Assembly: GCA_023653785.1 (NCBI GenBank)
Contig: JAMKCH010010146.1
Span: forward strand, 124,001 to 188,000
Origin: Ophioderma brevispina
Lineage: Eukaryota; Echinodermata; Ophiuroidea; Amphilepidida; Ophiodermatidae
Direction: 5' to 3'
Length of the DNA: 64,000 nt
A program made the translations under genes and the position numbers. Shown one piece after another: positions 34,395-45,490 of the stretch; position 1 is the first letter of the stretch, and every line of letters begins with the position of its first letter. The notes beneath the pieces were generated by a model. It was given only the letters and a program-made list of their open reading frames with translations, searched no databases and was not told the DNA's origin.

Positions 34395-34998
34395 ATATTA
34401 AGAAGTAATTAGCTAATTATAGTGGCGTAACTACACACATGATTTCCCGTGTAGTGCAACATAGTCGTATCTACCAGTTACGACTGTTGCACTCAACAGA
34501 AATTCAATTTTGAGTGCAACAAAGTCGTATCTACACCTAATTAGCCCTAATAATTGAGCCTTATACTTGAAATATAATTAAATTATGCATATTCATTTAC
34601 TTTTGTTAAATATCAAAGTATTGAGCATAATATAAGGTGGAAGAAGGTCGTAACTACATTTTTTGATAAAAAATTAGCATAAATTAGCCAAAATTAGCAT
34701 AAATTTGGTAAAAAATGAGAATGCACAAACAATTTTGGGAGATTTTTTTACACACCTTTTTAAAAAACAATCTCTTTACAAAAAATAAAATGGCGTATCT
34801 ACATGACTAGTTTTCCCTTGTAGTGCAACAAAGTCGTATCTACCAGTTACGACTTTGTTGCACTCTACAGAAATTCAATTTTGAGTGCAACAAAGTCGTA
34901 TCTACACCTAAATAGGCCTATTTAGCCTAATAAATCTGCAATAAATTGAGACTGTCACTTGAAATGTATATCAAATTATGCGTAATGGCCTCCTTTTC

Positions 34999-35061
<63 letters not shown>

Positions 35062-35125
35062 ATATATATATAATATATATATAAATCAATTTCGCCAATA
35101 CGACCTTGTTGCACTCACATGACGA
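34395..35125. mobile_element. GTGCAACAAAGTCGTA MITE, copy 1
   Basis: The right end, TACGACCTTGTTGCACTCAC then ATGACGA (35099-35125), matches the inverted end of the copy at 47646-48310. Internally there are two tandem sub-units starting with 'gtggcgtaac/aaatggcgtatc' at about 34425 and 34790. Each carries a hairpin; that at 34822-34864 has a perfect 16-bp stem, AGTGCAACAAAGTCGT. The left end is not clear, so it may be truncated. A (TA)n tract at 35004-35085 has expanded near the right end. Confidence 0.75.
35004..35085. repeat. TA microsatellite
   Basis: Long, nearly pure (TA)n with a few phase breaks, inside the MITE above. Confidence 0.95.
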
Positions 35126-35686
35126 AATATTTTCTACCGACGGCTGTCCCCTTTTGCTGCCCAAATGTTTTCCAATCCAAGGGATAGTACTGTGAGCATA
35201 GATATCACAGCCAAAACGTTGAAAGAAAGTGTAAAGCTTCCCGTCACAATCAAATAACAGACCTGTGATTTTTGAAATGAAAATAAGATTCCCCCCCCCC
35301 CCCCCATAATTAGAGAAATACCTCGTAAGGAAAAGATATAGGGAAAAAGATTGAAATGGCACGCCGCAGCACATTGGGCCAAAAAAACAAAAAAAAAAAA
35401 ATTGCTGTATTGAGGACAGGGCCAGGCAAAATAGGTAGGGAGGGCTGGATTTTTGTAAAATAATGCATTAATACATCAAATATCACACATAGTCTAGTAA
35501 TGTTATTAATATTGATAACTTTTGACCTTTATACCCCCGACCAAAATAAATGCACCTGTGAAGCAGTAATGCCTTTCTGTCAGCGTGGAGAGGATCGCGA
35601 CCATTTATTTCAATTTTCAAATATAGGAGTCAGCCTATAAAGGCAATTCGCACGGATGAATTGCACGCGATATGTTGCCAAAAGCT

Positions 35687-35845
35687 AGAGTGAAAATACC
35701 TTCCCCGCAATTATACAGGAAACCAACAAACATTAAGGCCAAGAGTGAAAATACCCTCCCCTGATAAACAGGGAGCCAAAATGTGCAATTAGAATTGAAT
35801 AAAAGCAGAGTGAAAATACCCTCCCCTGATAGCCAGGGAGCAAAA
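35687..35845. repeat. Three short direct repeats with an internal palindrome
   Basis: The word 'agagtgaaaatacc' followed by 'ctcccctgat' occurs at 35687, 35742 and 35807. The last two units contain a small hairpin, CTCCCCTG..CAGGGAG. No coding frame or element end is linked to them. Confidence 0.75.
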
Positions 35846-35849
35846 TGGC

Positions 35850-37026
35850 CATTTAGGTAAAGCACAAAGCAAGCCGAGGCTGTTATTTAAATTCAATGGC
35901 CAATTTTATTGTTGGAAGCGATGCTACTCCCAGAGATACAAGGTGATGACCTGAAAAGCATGTAATAGGCAAGCGGAAAGCATGTGCATGCAGAATTATC
36001 TGGCTGAAAAATAAAAGATTCTATTTTATAATTATCTTAACATATTATCATGGTGCTCAGGGCGACATGCCCAATCTCAAATTTCAGCAGGTGAATGGAC
36101 CTGGAAAAGACCTAAAAGTGCATTAGATAGATTAATACGTGTGCAATCAAAAAGTATTAAATTTAGCTATTCTGCCATCACAAATAAATTAAGCAAGATA
36201 ATTTTTTTTAATGAAGCATAAAATTTGACCTCAAATAATGTATGGTGAATCATTAAAGCAGCCTAACACCCCTATAATATTAAATTACAAAATTTAAAGC
36301 TCATAACCTTGACACTTACAGAAAAATAAATACCAAAAGGTATCCCACAAAGCAACGCTTAATTGAAAAGGTTGCGCATCAAAACTACACGGGCGTGGTG
36401 GGAGGGACAATATGCGACTTTCTCCACGCAGTGCTGACAATGAATGACATTTCCTGGAATCATGGTGTCGCACGAACAAAAGAGCGTGCAGGCGATTGGC
36501 TCACGATAATCTAAACAGTGGACAAAAGACGGCCCGCGATTGGCGGTAACGCTGAGTAACAAGATGCAATCAATAGCCTATACCAATATTTTGCCGGGGT
36601 TAAACTAGTTTTCTCTCGATAAACGAAATAAAACTTTATTATTGAAAATCTTACAGAGAAGTTGACAAAGTTACACCAGAACACAAAAAACACAAAAAAT
36701 ATTGAGAAAATCGGTTAAAAATAAGGGTAAAAACAACTTGAAAAATAAGATTTTTGAAAATCAATCAAAATATTAGGGTAGGTATACTTTGTACAGGGCT
36801 TGATTTTCAAAATTAGGGTAGGGCGGGTTACTCCAATACAACAACTTTTCTTTTTTTGGCCTTGTAATGGGGATTTCCAGCTGGATCTCGCTGCCTCTTG
36901 TTACTTCTACGCGTACGAATTTCAAAGCAGATTTGGAGCACCGAGCTGTATTTACTAACGGATTTGGAGCCCCATCAACATCTTCAGCTATCTGTTCTCG
37001 CAACTTGACGCAAAGTTTCCCGCTTA
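35850..37026. other. Unassigned non-coding DNA
   Basis: No recognisable gene. Minus-strand frames near 36294-37084 lack any motif and overlap each other. Confidence 0.5.
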
Positions 37027-37644
37027 GGATGGGTTCACATAGGAGTATACTATTCGGGTATACCGTGCACGTTTCGCAGGGCACGCGAATAGCTTATATG
37101 GAACGATAGGATTTCCTAATACCGGTGTGGCAGGAGATATGGTCCGCCGGTCTCACAGTCCGGGAGCAATGGTGAACAATAGGGCAATCGATTCAGTTGA
37201 CTCTTCACGTAACATTAGTTTCACGCTTTATTCCGTTGTCGTCTATGGAGCCCGGACTGTGGTTCCTGCCGGACCATATCTCCTTTCACACCGGGTCACA
37301 TAAGAGAGCACTTTTCGAAAAGGCCGTATATCTGCGTATAGTATAGTATAGTGGGAATCGAACATGTTCGATTTTCGTGCAACGTATACCGTCCTGTTCG
37401 GGTGTAGCAGCTGGTGTTCAGGTGTTCTGAATTTCCCATATAAAACCATTTATTGTGTGCTTTGGTTGAATAAGGTTAGTTACAAACAATAGGATTTCTT
37501 TGTCTTGAAGTATCCATTTCATCCGCGCCAAAAGAACGAGTAGGACGCGTGTGCTACCTTATGCGACTCGCCATGCCCGTATAGCGTATAGCGAATACCG
37601 AATAGCGAATACCGTATACCGTATACTTCTATGTGAACCCAGCC
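37027..37644. mobile_element. hAT-like MITE with GGGTTCACATAG ends
   Basis: Left GATGGGTTCACATAGGAGTA and right (reversed) GCTGGGTTCACATAGAAGTA are inverted ends. Next to the right end, short words 'gcgaatac', 'cgtatagc' and 'cgtatacc' are repeated, as subterminal binding sites often are. A different MITE (37122-37294) is nested inside. The hAT assignment is inferred from end sequence and subterminal repeats; no 8-bp duplication is clear. Confidence 0.75.
37122..37294. mobile_element. CCGGTGTG MITE, copy 2 (nested)
   Basis: Left CCGGTGTGGCAGGAGATATG and right (reversed) CCGGTGTGAAAGGAGATATG are nearly perfect inverted ends. They match the copy at 26145-26319. It sits inside the GGGTTCACATAG element, so it inserted later. 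Confidence 0.9.
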
Positions 37645-37913
37645 TTACGGGCAACGCAAAGAAGTTACATTTTGCATGCTGCGTTGCACGCGAGGGGCGA
37701 GATTGCATCGCAATAAAAATGGCCCTTTCTTGATTCAGAAACAGAAGAATGCCTGCGCAAATTATTAACATCATTTTGATCAGAACTCGTTTTTTTCGGC
37801 CCAATCTCTCATCGCCTATTTTCCGCCTATTTTATCAGTAACACACGAAAATCTGAAGTTTGGCACCTCTGGGCTATTGAGAACGCATTTCATATAAAAC
37901 AAATTAACTGTAT

Positions 37914-38870
37914 AGGGGCCATTCTCCGTTAAAGTGTTCAAGTTTGGTCTCCAAAATGACGAAATATCAACATTAAGGAATTCCTGAAAATCATTGAAAA
38001 TCGTAAACTTTAATATTCTCAGAACACGGAACAATGCATGGGTGATCTTAAAAATATACCCGATTTTTAGTATATTGCCTAACGTTAACACTTAAGTAAC
38101 GTATCTGTCGTAACGTATCTGTCGGGCCTTTTTCTTAGTCGTGCTGTTCTTGATGAAAGTACGTGCTTCACCGACTTAGTCTCTATACGTTATCAGGTAT
38201 TACCTTCATACTAAAGCAGGTGTGGTATTCGACTTTATGTATCACGCCATATTGCAAGAGCGTAGCAGGAGGGAGGTAACGTATCTGTCGCGGTATGAAC
38301 GTAAGAGGAGGGATTTCTTTCATTACTAGGGCTGGAAATTGTTACGTTGAAATCAGATTTTTATGCAAAACATGTACAATATAACATTGACATCTTCTCG
38401 ATTTATCACATATTGGAATATAGGTATTCAGTTATTTTTAGCAATTTTGTATCCATTCGAATTATCGTAACGTATCTGTCTGCAATATTGGCGACATGCT
38501 CTCAGAGAACTATTGCGAAACTTTAATAATCCAATATTATCATGTTTTAAACTTAACAATTAGTGCATAATAGAGGCTGATAAAAATGCAATGCAATCTT
38601 GTGTAACGAGCAGGGACACATTTTAAAGAACGGATTTGGGCTGGCGACACGGCGAAAAGCAAGAATTATGCATCTTTAACCTTATTGCTTGATACTTTCT
38701 CATCCGGTTACAACATCTAGTCCGGATCATTTTGAAAACATAACTCCTAAATATAATTTATATTCATAAACATTCATTCTTAAAGGCCAAAAACAAGCTT
38801 TAAACTGTGCATGACTGTGAGCGACACTAAAAAACGACTTTTTGAACACTTTATCGGAGAATGGACCTTT
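37914..38870. mobile_element. MITE with GTAACGTATCTGTCG repeats
   Basis: Inverted ends: left AGGGGCCATTCTCCGTTAAA, right (reversed) AAAGGTCCATTCTCCGATAA, both continuing 'gtgttcaa'. The 957-bp interior has no gene but holds four copies of a 15-mer. TTAA-like bases flank the right end. The superfamily is uncertain. Confidence 0.75.
38096..38481 (+). repeat. Four copies of GTAACGTATCTGTCG
   Basis: Identical 15-mers occur at 38096-38110, 38110-38124 (head to tail) and 38276-38290, and one with a final base change at 38467-38481. All four are in the same orientation. Within a MITE they could be transposase-binding sites. Confidence 0.9.
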
Positions 38871-39162
38871 AAAGGTATTGTGGTTGAAATTACAGCCTTA
38901 TAATGCTTAAACTATGGCTCTAAATACTATACACTATACTAGAGTCGATCCCCAACCTGATATGCCCCATACCATTTGCGTGGGAGGTACAAGCTCCAAT
39001 GTATGAGGGGAAATAATAAAACTTCACAAGAAATCATTGATTTTGAAAATCCTCTTAGAGGATTAAATGAGAGTAGCGCAATGATAATGATCACTGCCAG
39101 GCCACTGTGGGATTAAAGAAGGGCAGGCCATCAATCACTATGAGCTAGTATAATCTCACTTC
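38871..39162. other. Unassigned non-coding DNA
   Basis: No feature recognised. Confidence 0.5.
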
Positions 39163-39311
39163 CCTTGGCACAGTTCAGTACCTTCTATTCGCCAGTGTAT
39201 TTAGAAAATACACCCCCTGGTTTTTTGGGTATGATATATGATACCCAGATCACACAAAATCAGTTCATGTCAATGTATGTACAAGTACAACCCATTGAAC
39301 TGTGTCCTTGG
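39163..39311. mobile_element. CCATGGCACAGTT MITE, copy 2
   Basis: 149 bp with ends CCTTGGCACAGTTCAG and (reversed) CCAAGGACACAGTTCAA. The interior shares 'gatacccaga' and 'tcagttcatgt' with 26835-26984. Confidence 0.75.
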
Positions 39312-39532
39312 TGGATGAGCATATTGTAACTCACAGTGAATATTTTTCCTTGCGTTATGCAGGTGCATTTGAATGTCCAAATGTACACCAAATAAATGTA
39401 GGTAGATATGTACAGAATAGATACACAATTTCCCGAACATCCCAGAAAATTCAACAATAATAATAGACAATGCCGGTCAGAAATGTCAGATCAGAAATGC
39501 GGAGTTGGCTTAACCCCCAAATTTAAAATTTT

Positions 39533-39921
39533 CGACAAATGCAAAGAAGAAAGATCTTAACAATCTCATTAAAATACATTGGCCAACTACAACAAGGTGC
39601 ATAATAGATGACCTGATCAAAGGATATGGTCATAAAATAGTTCCTCTTCCTCCTTATCACCCGGATCTCAAGTCAATAGAACTCATTTGGTCACAAATCA
39701 AAGCTTATGTTACCAAACATAACAAGGACATTAAACTAAAATCGGTTCAAATACTGTTCGAAGAAGCTCTTCAAAAGGTCACCGAAACAGATTGAAAAAA
39801 ATGCAGTAAAACATGTTATTGTGATAGAAGACTCCTACTGGAGCAATGAGAATATTTTTGATGTTGACATAAACCAAATCCTCTTGACGGAAGACAGTGA
39901 CAGTGAATCTGAATCTGACTA
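39533..39921 (+). pseudogene. C-terminal half of an IS630/Tc1-type transposase
   Basis: The frame reads KKKDLNNLIKIHW, IDDLIKGYGHKIVPLPPYHP then DLKSIELIWSQIKAYVTKHN. The 'LPPYHPD...IELIWSQIK' segment is the final catalytic motif of DDE transposases of the IS630/Tc1 superfamily, with E of 'IELIW' as the third acid. A stop and frameshift at 39794 precede SYWSNENIFDVDINQILL and an acidic serine-rich tail (TEDSDSESESD) ending at a stop at 39921. The N-terminal DNA-binding domain and the first two acids are absent, so this is a truncated copy. No terminal inverted repeats were found nearby. Confidence 0.8.
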
Positions 39922-40670
39922 ATATAAGTGAATTTTAACTCCTAATTTTACATGAATATACTATATACTTTAGGCCTATATATGCATGGTTCTGTTTCAT
40001 GAAAAGTTTTGAAATGTCCCGACAAACTTGACATTTTTGTGCTCAGTCCTAATTTTTACTAGGGATGCGCATGCGGAGACAAATCCTATCGTGAACAGCT
40101 TATCACATACTATAAAACTTTAAAACTGAAGCGATTTACCCTATTCCATACAATTGTCGCAGCCCAAAACTATAGAGGGACGGGCATTTCAGGTTAGATC
40201 GACTATAATATGAAAGCCAAAATGTTAGTTTTCGAGATCGGGAGTTACAAACTGGTGGTAGACACTAAACGTCCCTAGGTAAAACATAGTTGAGGTTGAC
40301 GATATTTTTGTACAGTACTGGTATGTGTACCACAGTAGGTAATTGCGCAAATTTACATTTTCTTCACCATACGCAAATTTCAACGAATTAAATTACTTGC
40401 TTAATTTTAGGCTATGATACTTGGTAAAGTTGAAGAAAATAACATTTAGAACCTATTGGCCAAATATCACCAAAATTGCCCATACGTCACTATATAATAC
40501 CACCGACGTAATGCATTTTTTAATTTCTCTTCGTTCCCTTCTAAGGGGATTGCAACACGTTAGATCGGCCCAATAAAAGCTGACCAAAGTTACATGTATG
40601 TGAGGCCAAAATTGATTCAAAATACCCATTTTTGGCCATTTTTATATCCCTTAAATCTCTAAAGCACTAG
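39922..40670. other. Unassigned non-coding DNA
   Basis: No gene or repeat recognised between the transposase remnant and the LINE remnant. Confidence 0.5.
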
Positions 40671-41425
40671 AGGGCTTTGAAGGAGGAATTAGCTTTGGCG
40701 GTATGAAGATCACCAACCTTCGATATGCTGATGACACTACGCTGTGTGTGCAAGCAGGGATGAGCTGGTGGATTTACTGAAGCGTGTCTGTCAAACATGC
40801 AAGTGAAAAGAAAGGCCTACTGTTGAACACAAAGAAGATCAAAATAATGGTTCAGGATTCATTACGAACTGACGATGCCTTTGTCTTAGATGGTCAGCTG
40901 ATTGAAGAGGTATAAGAATTTGAGTACCTTGGTTCGCTCATTAACAACAAGGATGACAGTACCGCAGAAAGCAAGAGAAGATTAGCTATTGCAAGGAACA
41001 CCATCCATTACATGATAAACATCTGGAAGAGTAGAGGAGTTTCAACAAAGCTAAAACTGTGGCTGCTAAGGGCAACTGTCTTCAGTGTTGCCACCTATGG
41101 AAGTGAATCTTGGGCACCAACTAAAAGTGATAACAAACGCATCCATTCGTTTGAAATGTGGTGTTATAGGAGGCTTCTGAGGATATCCTGGCAGGACAAA
41201 AGAACAAATAAATAGCTTTGAAGAAGATTGGTTCAGGCCTGATATTAAGAAAACTTATAAGAGAGAGGAAGCTGAAATATATTGGTCACATTATGAGGAA
41301 AGAGAACAGCATTGAGAAGCAAATCATTTAGGGTGCCGTGAAATGTAGTAGAGGAAGAGGTCGTCCAGCAACAGCTTGGACTGATGGAATAAAATCTCTA
41401 AATGCCATTTTTGCCACTTTTCAAA
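40671..41425 (+). pseudogene. RTE-like LINE reverse transcriptase, C-terminal part
   Basis: The translation begins GFEGGISFGGMKITNLRYAD with DD following (YADD catalytic box at 40724-40735). It continues with VLDGQLIEEV, EFEYLGSLINNKDDSTAESK, ATVFSVATYGSESWAPTKSD, FEMWCYRRLLRISWQD and, past frame breaks, a GRGRPATAWTDGI tail. These are the thumb and C-terminal signatures of RTE/BovB-like non-LTR retrotransposons. The endonuclease and the N-terminal fingers are missing, the normal result of 5' truncation during target-primed integration. There are at least five stops or frameshifts. The clade call is from memory of family patterns. Confidence 0.8.
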
Positions 41426-41635
41426 TAATCATGAGGCAGACCCCTGTCTTGTGTTTACGGGAAAGTGCTCCTAGATCTAACAACACACATACCGCTGCCT
41501 CCTTTTTTTTGCGTTGTTCGTCAGGTTTCTAGTCATTTTGCTCTAGGGACGTAAGAGATATATGAAAAAAATACTACACAAAACTTACTGAGATTTTGTT
41601 TCTTGTCAGAAATGTTTGTTTATTAAAGGGGTTGA

Positions 41636-42351
41636 CTAGGGTAGATTTGATCTTTGATCGTGTATTTTAAGAAAACTAAGCGCACCAATGATACCAATGA
41701 TACCAATGATACAAAACATGCTTTCATCTGGCACCACCAGTGACGTTTTCCTCCATAATGAAATATCGGCCCATACCGTCACTGAGCCGCCACCACCTTG
41801 AGTCGATTCCTGAATACAGTCATCTTGGAGGTTCTCACCACGTAATTGACGAACCCTTTGTCTTCCATCTTGACGGTCAAGGATGTAGCGGCTCTCGTCC
41901 ATAAAGATAGAATTTCGCCAGTGTCCGAGCTTTAATCCTCTGTGCTCCCTAGCCCAGCGAAGTCGAGCAACTCTGTGGTGAACGGTTAGGAGTGGACACT
42001 TGGTCATTCGCATTGCTCGGTAACCATGTTGAAGCAATCTTCGATTTACAATTTGGCGGAAAACGTTGATTCCATAGTGTCTTCTCCACAAACGACGAAG
42101 ACGGCTCGTTGTCATTTCCCGGCTCTACGGCACAGATTAAGCAGTCGGCGATCATCTCGTCTGGTAGTCAATCGTGGTCGACCTGGAGATTTTCGTAGCC
42201 TCAAATGACCCACCTCTCGATGATGTCTGAGGATTTTACAGGCCGTACTCTGCGATATCCCGAGAAAATAAATGACTTTGGCTGGTTTGTACCCTTCCCG
42301 TCGGAGTGCAAGTACTCTTCGTCGTATTGACAATGCCGTTGGACGAAGCAT
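41636..42351 (-). pseudogene. Tc1-like transposase, truncated
   Basis: Two minus-strand frames abut at 42112-42115 and belong to one gene. The first (42351-42112) holds the paired-like helix-turn-helix: GYKPAKVIYFLGISQSTACK and a basic hinge, SPGRPRLTTRRDDRR. The second (42115-41636) gives LRRLWRRHYGINVFRQIVNR, LLTVHHRVARLRWAREH, then SIFMDESRYIL with the first catalytic Asp, and GGGGSVTVWADIS. After that it diverges, so the second Asp and the third acid are missing. The product would have been a cut-and-paste transposase acting in the nucleus. Confidence 0.85.
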
Positions 42352-42771
42352 AGCCTAGTGAACCTCTGTGTCAGTTTTTGTTGTCAAGGTAACAACCAAC
42401 ACTGAAAAACGTGGGCCCATTGCCCACAGGCTTGGAGCAGGGGAAAAGGAACAAACAACAGACGTCTGGTCTTTTATAGCTCCCAACAAAAGCCATTGTT
42501 ACGTAATGCAAAATTATTCATGGATTCACTTCACCTGGGTAGTGGGGACTCATTATGTAAGAACTCTACTATAGCAGATCATTGGTGCTTCCCACAGGCA
42601 TTGTTTGCTTTCAGAGCCCAGCCACCCGTCTTCGGATGTGAACTCTTAGTGTAGTTTTATAGAATATGGAAATAGTTTAAACGTCATTTCTAGTGAAAAC
42701 AGAGCATGTTATATAATGGGCGATTTTAACTCTTTTCGCTCGATAGTGTCCACAGTTAATGAATTCATTCA

Positions 42772-42776
<5 letters not shown>

Positions 42777-42802
<26 letters not shown>

Positions 42803-42803
42803 C
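42777..42803. repeat. ATC microsatellite
   Basis: About nine CAT/ATC units. Confidence 0.95.
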
Positions 42804-43207
42804 GTAATCACATAATTACCTCTAATTTAACTTGCTGAACCGACGGAACACCCAAATGGATGAGTGTAGACACGTACATGGCGCAATTTCACGGTTATTC
42901 CATATTGGAAGGGCGTTTCCAGCAGCCATTAAATTATTATCAAAGATCTCCGATATTAATTATTCTAATTCCAAAATTCCTTCGTTTACGACACATAGAG
43001 AATTTTTAGCTCTACCATTTACATGTATAGTTTATTTAGGCCAAGAGCAATTAGTTCATTATGGCCTTAAAGGTGGACATGGCTGATAACAAGCTGATTT
43101 TTTTCAGGATAGGTCCAGGAATATGTCTAGAATAACATACTAAAAATCCCCAAGAATCCCAGTTGTGGAAATTTGAGAATCCAAGATGGCGTCCAAATTG
43201 GCCGCCA

Positions 43208-43495
43208 TTCCCCATTTTTATCATAACTTTGCATCCAGATTACCATGAAAAGTGAAAAAGGTGTCTAATCATATGTTTTAAGGTACAAGAAATCTAATAA
43301 AACTGTCACCTAGGTAAACAAAAGCTTCTACATAGCCTAAACCAATATGGATGGCTGCTGTTCCCCATTTTTATCATAACTTTGCATCCAGATTAGCATG
43401 ACAAGTGAAAAAGGTGACTAATCATATGTTTTAAGGTACAAGATATCTAATAAAACTGTTACCTAGGTAAACAAAAGCTTCTACATAGCCTAAAA
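43208..43495. repeat. 153-bp tandem duplication in the left arm
   Basis: The stretch from 'ccccatttttatcataactt' to 'cttctacatagcctaaa' occurs twice in a row with few differences. The right arm has only one unit. Confidence 0.85.
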
Positions 43496-44018
43496 CAAAA
43501 TGGCGCCCCAAAAAGTTAATCAAAATGGCCAACATTTTCAAATAAATTTGCCTCCAGCATCATTACAAATCTGAGTAAAGTGTCCAAATGTATGTTTTAG
43601 GCTACCAATAATTCAATATACTTGTTATCCAGAGGACCCAAAACTTTCAAGTACCTTAAACGTGCACAATACATTAAAACAGTGTACCATACCTGTTGCA
43701 TCAATCCTGAACTTCATTTGAGTTCACAGCTCTCCTCCTTATCATCAGCTACTGCAAGAGCTGTTACGACATGGCTGGCCATTTATTACACATCTCTACT
43801 GCCCATTATTGAAAATGCACCTTTCATTGGTCAGTTTATTGCCATTATTCTGCAACAGTGGTTCGCATATTCATTTTCTTATTAAATCAAGCTGCTTTAG
43901 GAAATAGAATAGACGCAAAGGGTTTGCAGTATCATTTAAGGGCTCATAATGTATCCTCTGCCGACAAAATTAAAATAATGGGCTTGGCAGCGCCTCACAC
44001 TTTATATAGTTTTTCCTA

Positions 44019-44655
44019 GGGGTCAGGGTTAGTGCGGGTGGTGGATGTGAGGCGGCTGTGACAGCCAGAGTGAGGTATGGGTGGGTGAAGTTTAGTGGGT
44101 GAAGTTTAGAGAATGTGGAGAGTTGTTACATGGGAGAAGATTTCCTTTGAAGATGAAAGGGATGGTGTACAAGAGTTGTGTGAGGTCAGTGATGCTGTAT
44201 GGGAGTGAGACATGGTGCCTGAGTGAAAATGAGATGGGGATTTTGAGAAGGACAGAGAGAGCAATGATGAGAGCAATGTGTGGTGTGAAATTGATGGATA
44301 GGAGGGGGACTGAGGATTTGATGCAGATGTTGGGTTTGGAAGAGGCGGCTGACCGACTGGCGAAGGTGAATGGTGTAAGATGGTATGGGCACGTGCTGAG
44401 GAAGGATGAGGAGCAAGTTTTAAAAAGAGCTTTTGAGTCGAGGTGGGTGGTTTGAGGAAGAGGGGTCGACCAAAGAGGACATGGAGGAAGCAAGTGGAGG
44501 AGGAGAGTAGGAGGGTTGGGTTTATGATGGGATGCATTGACTCTGTTAAGTGGAAGGAGGGAGTAAGGGCGATTGTAGGAATGTGAGGTGAATCCGGCCA
44601 CCCCCGGTCACGGGGACAAAACCGGATTTAAAACTTTGGTTTTACTACTACTACG
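44019..44655 (+). pseudogene. LINE reverse transcriptase C-terminus and 3' end
   Basis: A 118-codon frame (44099-44455) reads KFRECGELLHGRRFPLKMKG, MVYKSCVRSVMLYGSETWCL, RRTERAMMRAMCGVKL and GVRWYGHVLRKDEEQVLKRA, then, past a stop, KRGRPKRTWRKQVEEESRR. These are typical of the C-terminal part of non-LTR retrotransposon reverse transcriptases. A 14-bp tandem duplication ('tgggtgaagttta') at 44080-44104 shifts the upstream frame. The sequence ends in (TAC)n at about 44645, consistent with a LINE 3' tail. Catalytic motifs are absent. It differs from the LINEs at 40.7 and 47 kb. Confidence 0.8.
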
Positions 44656-44659
44656 ACCT

Positions 44660-44815
44660 CGGACACATTGTTCGCCCATAAATGACACTGCATCACCCTC
44701 TATCTCGTAATTGAATACCCTAGTCTTACCCTGACGAAAAATGGCAGACACCGTATCACACCCTGACATAGCATGAGAACCATTAGGTGGATCTTTGGTA
44801 CCTAGCATCCTGAAT
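44660..44815 (-). pseudogene. 'GCDTVS' family fragment, minus strand
   Basis: The minus strand encodes NGSHAMSGCDTVSAIFRQGK followed by TRVFNYE. The H-A-x-x-G-C-D-T-x-S...GK signature marks a large family of uncharacterised proteins, multicopy in cnidarians and marine deuterostomes, whose biochemical role I do not know. The fragment is in the opposite orientation to the longer one downstream. A LINE inserted at its left side. Confidence 0.5.
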
Positions 44816-44939
44816 ATCATAATGTGGAAAACTGTTACAGCCTTGCTGCGTCATTACATTAACATATTTGTAGAATCACTTGCTCGAGTCTGTTTGACAC
44901 CTATACCAGCCATTGGTGAAATCCTTCACCCAGCAATCC

Positions 44940-45490
44940 AAGCTTCCAGGGATATATGGCAGCAGGATGTCCACGAAGGTTGCGGAACAGCCACGGTGAG
45001 CCAGAGGATGGCCTTTTTGTCATAGATGGTGGACATCAGCTTCATCCAGTTGCATGGCTCAAACCATCCACGTATGTCAGGCCTATGTTTCATACATCCT
45101 GAAGAATTATGGTGATGGTTCGACAGTTGTTTTCGATAGATATGGCAGTGGGATGTCCATGAAGGCTGCGGAACAGGCACAGCGAGCCCAAAAGGGAACA
45201 TCTCGAGACACATATTTGAGGAAAGCGCACCAACAACCACTAGCCAGGAATCATTCTTGTAATAGTACAATGATATTAACATAAGATTCATTCAACTTCT
45301 GCCTGAGAAATTGCTAATGGCTGGCTAACATCCGTGTCAAACTTAAAACAGGCCGACAGTTTCAACAGCCTTTGCTGTAGCAGAGGCAGAGAAGATTCCA
45401 ATAGTTGTACTTTTCATGCGGTTCCTTCATGCGGTGACCGGTCTGATATTGTGTCTTTTTTTCGTCAAGGTAAGACTAAGGCATTCAATT
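44940..45490 (+). pseudogene. 'GCDTVS' family remnant, plus strand
   Basis: The best frame (45054-45284) reads VCQAYVSYILKNYGDGSTVV, FDRYGSGMSMKAAEQAQRAQ and KGTSRD. Downstream pieces in shifted frames give LLPEKLLMAG, AVAEAEKIPIVV and, at 45418-45480, FLHAV followed by the S-D-I-V-S-F-F-R-Q-G-K-T-K-A-F-N segment, where C of GCD is lost. The segment around 'ggatgtccacgaaggttgcgg' occurs twice (44968 and 45151), a ~186-bp internal duplication. Order of pieces agrees with one gene, with an internal deletion between IPIVV and FLHAV. The function is unknown. Confidence 0.5.

Noticed and set aside
43067..43090. TTAA target duplication for the long inverted-repeat element
   Set aside because: TTAA is present at the left, but the right side reads TATA, and the inverted similarity continues beyond this point, so TTAA is not the boundary.
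44092..44601. 169-codon minus-strand frame over the LINE 3' end
   Set aside because: It is the antisense shadow of a purine-rich LINE coding strand whose plus-strand reading has clear reverse-transcriptase signatures.
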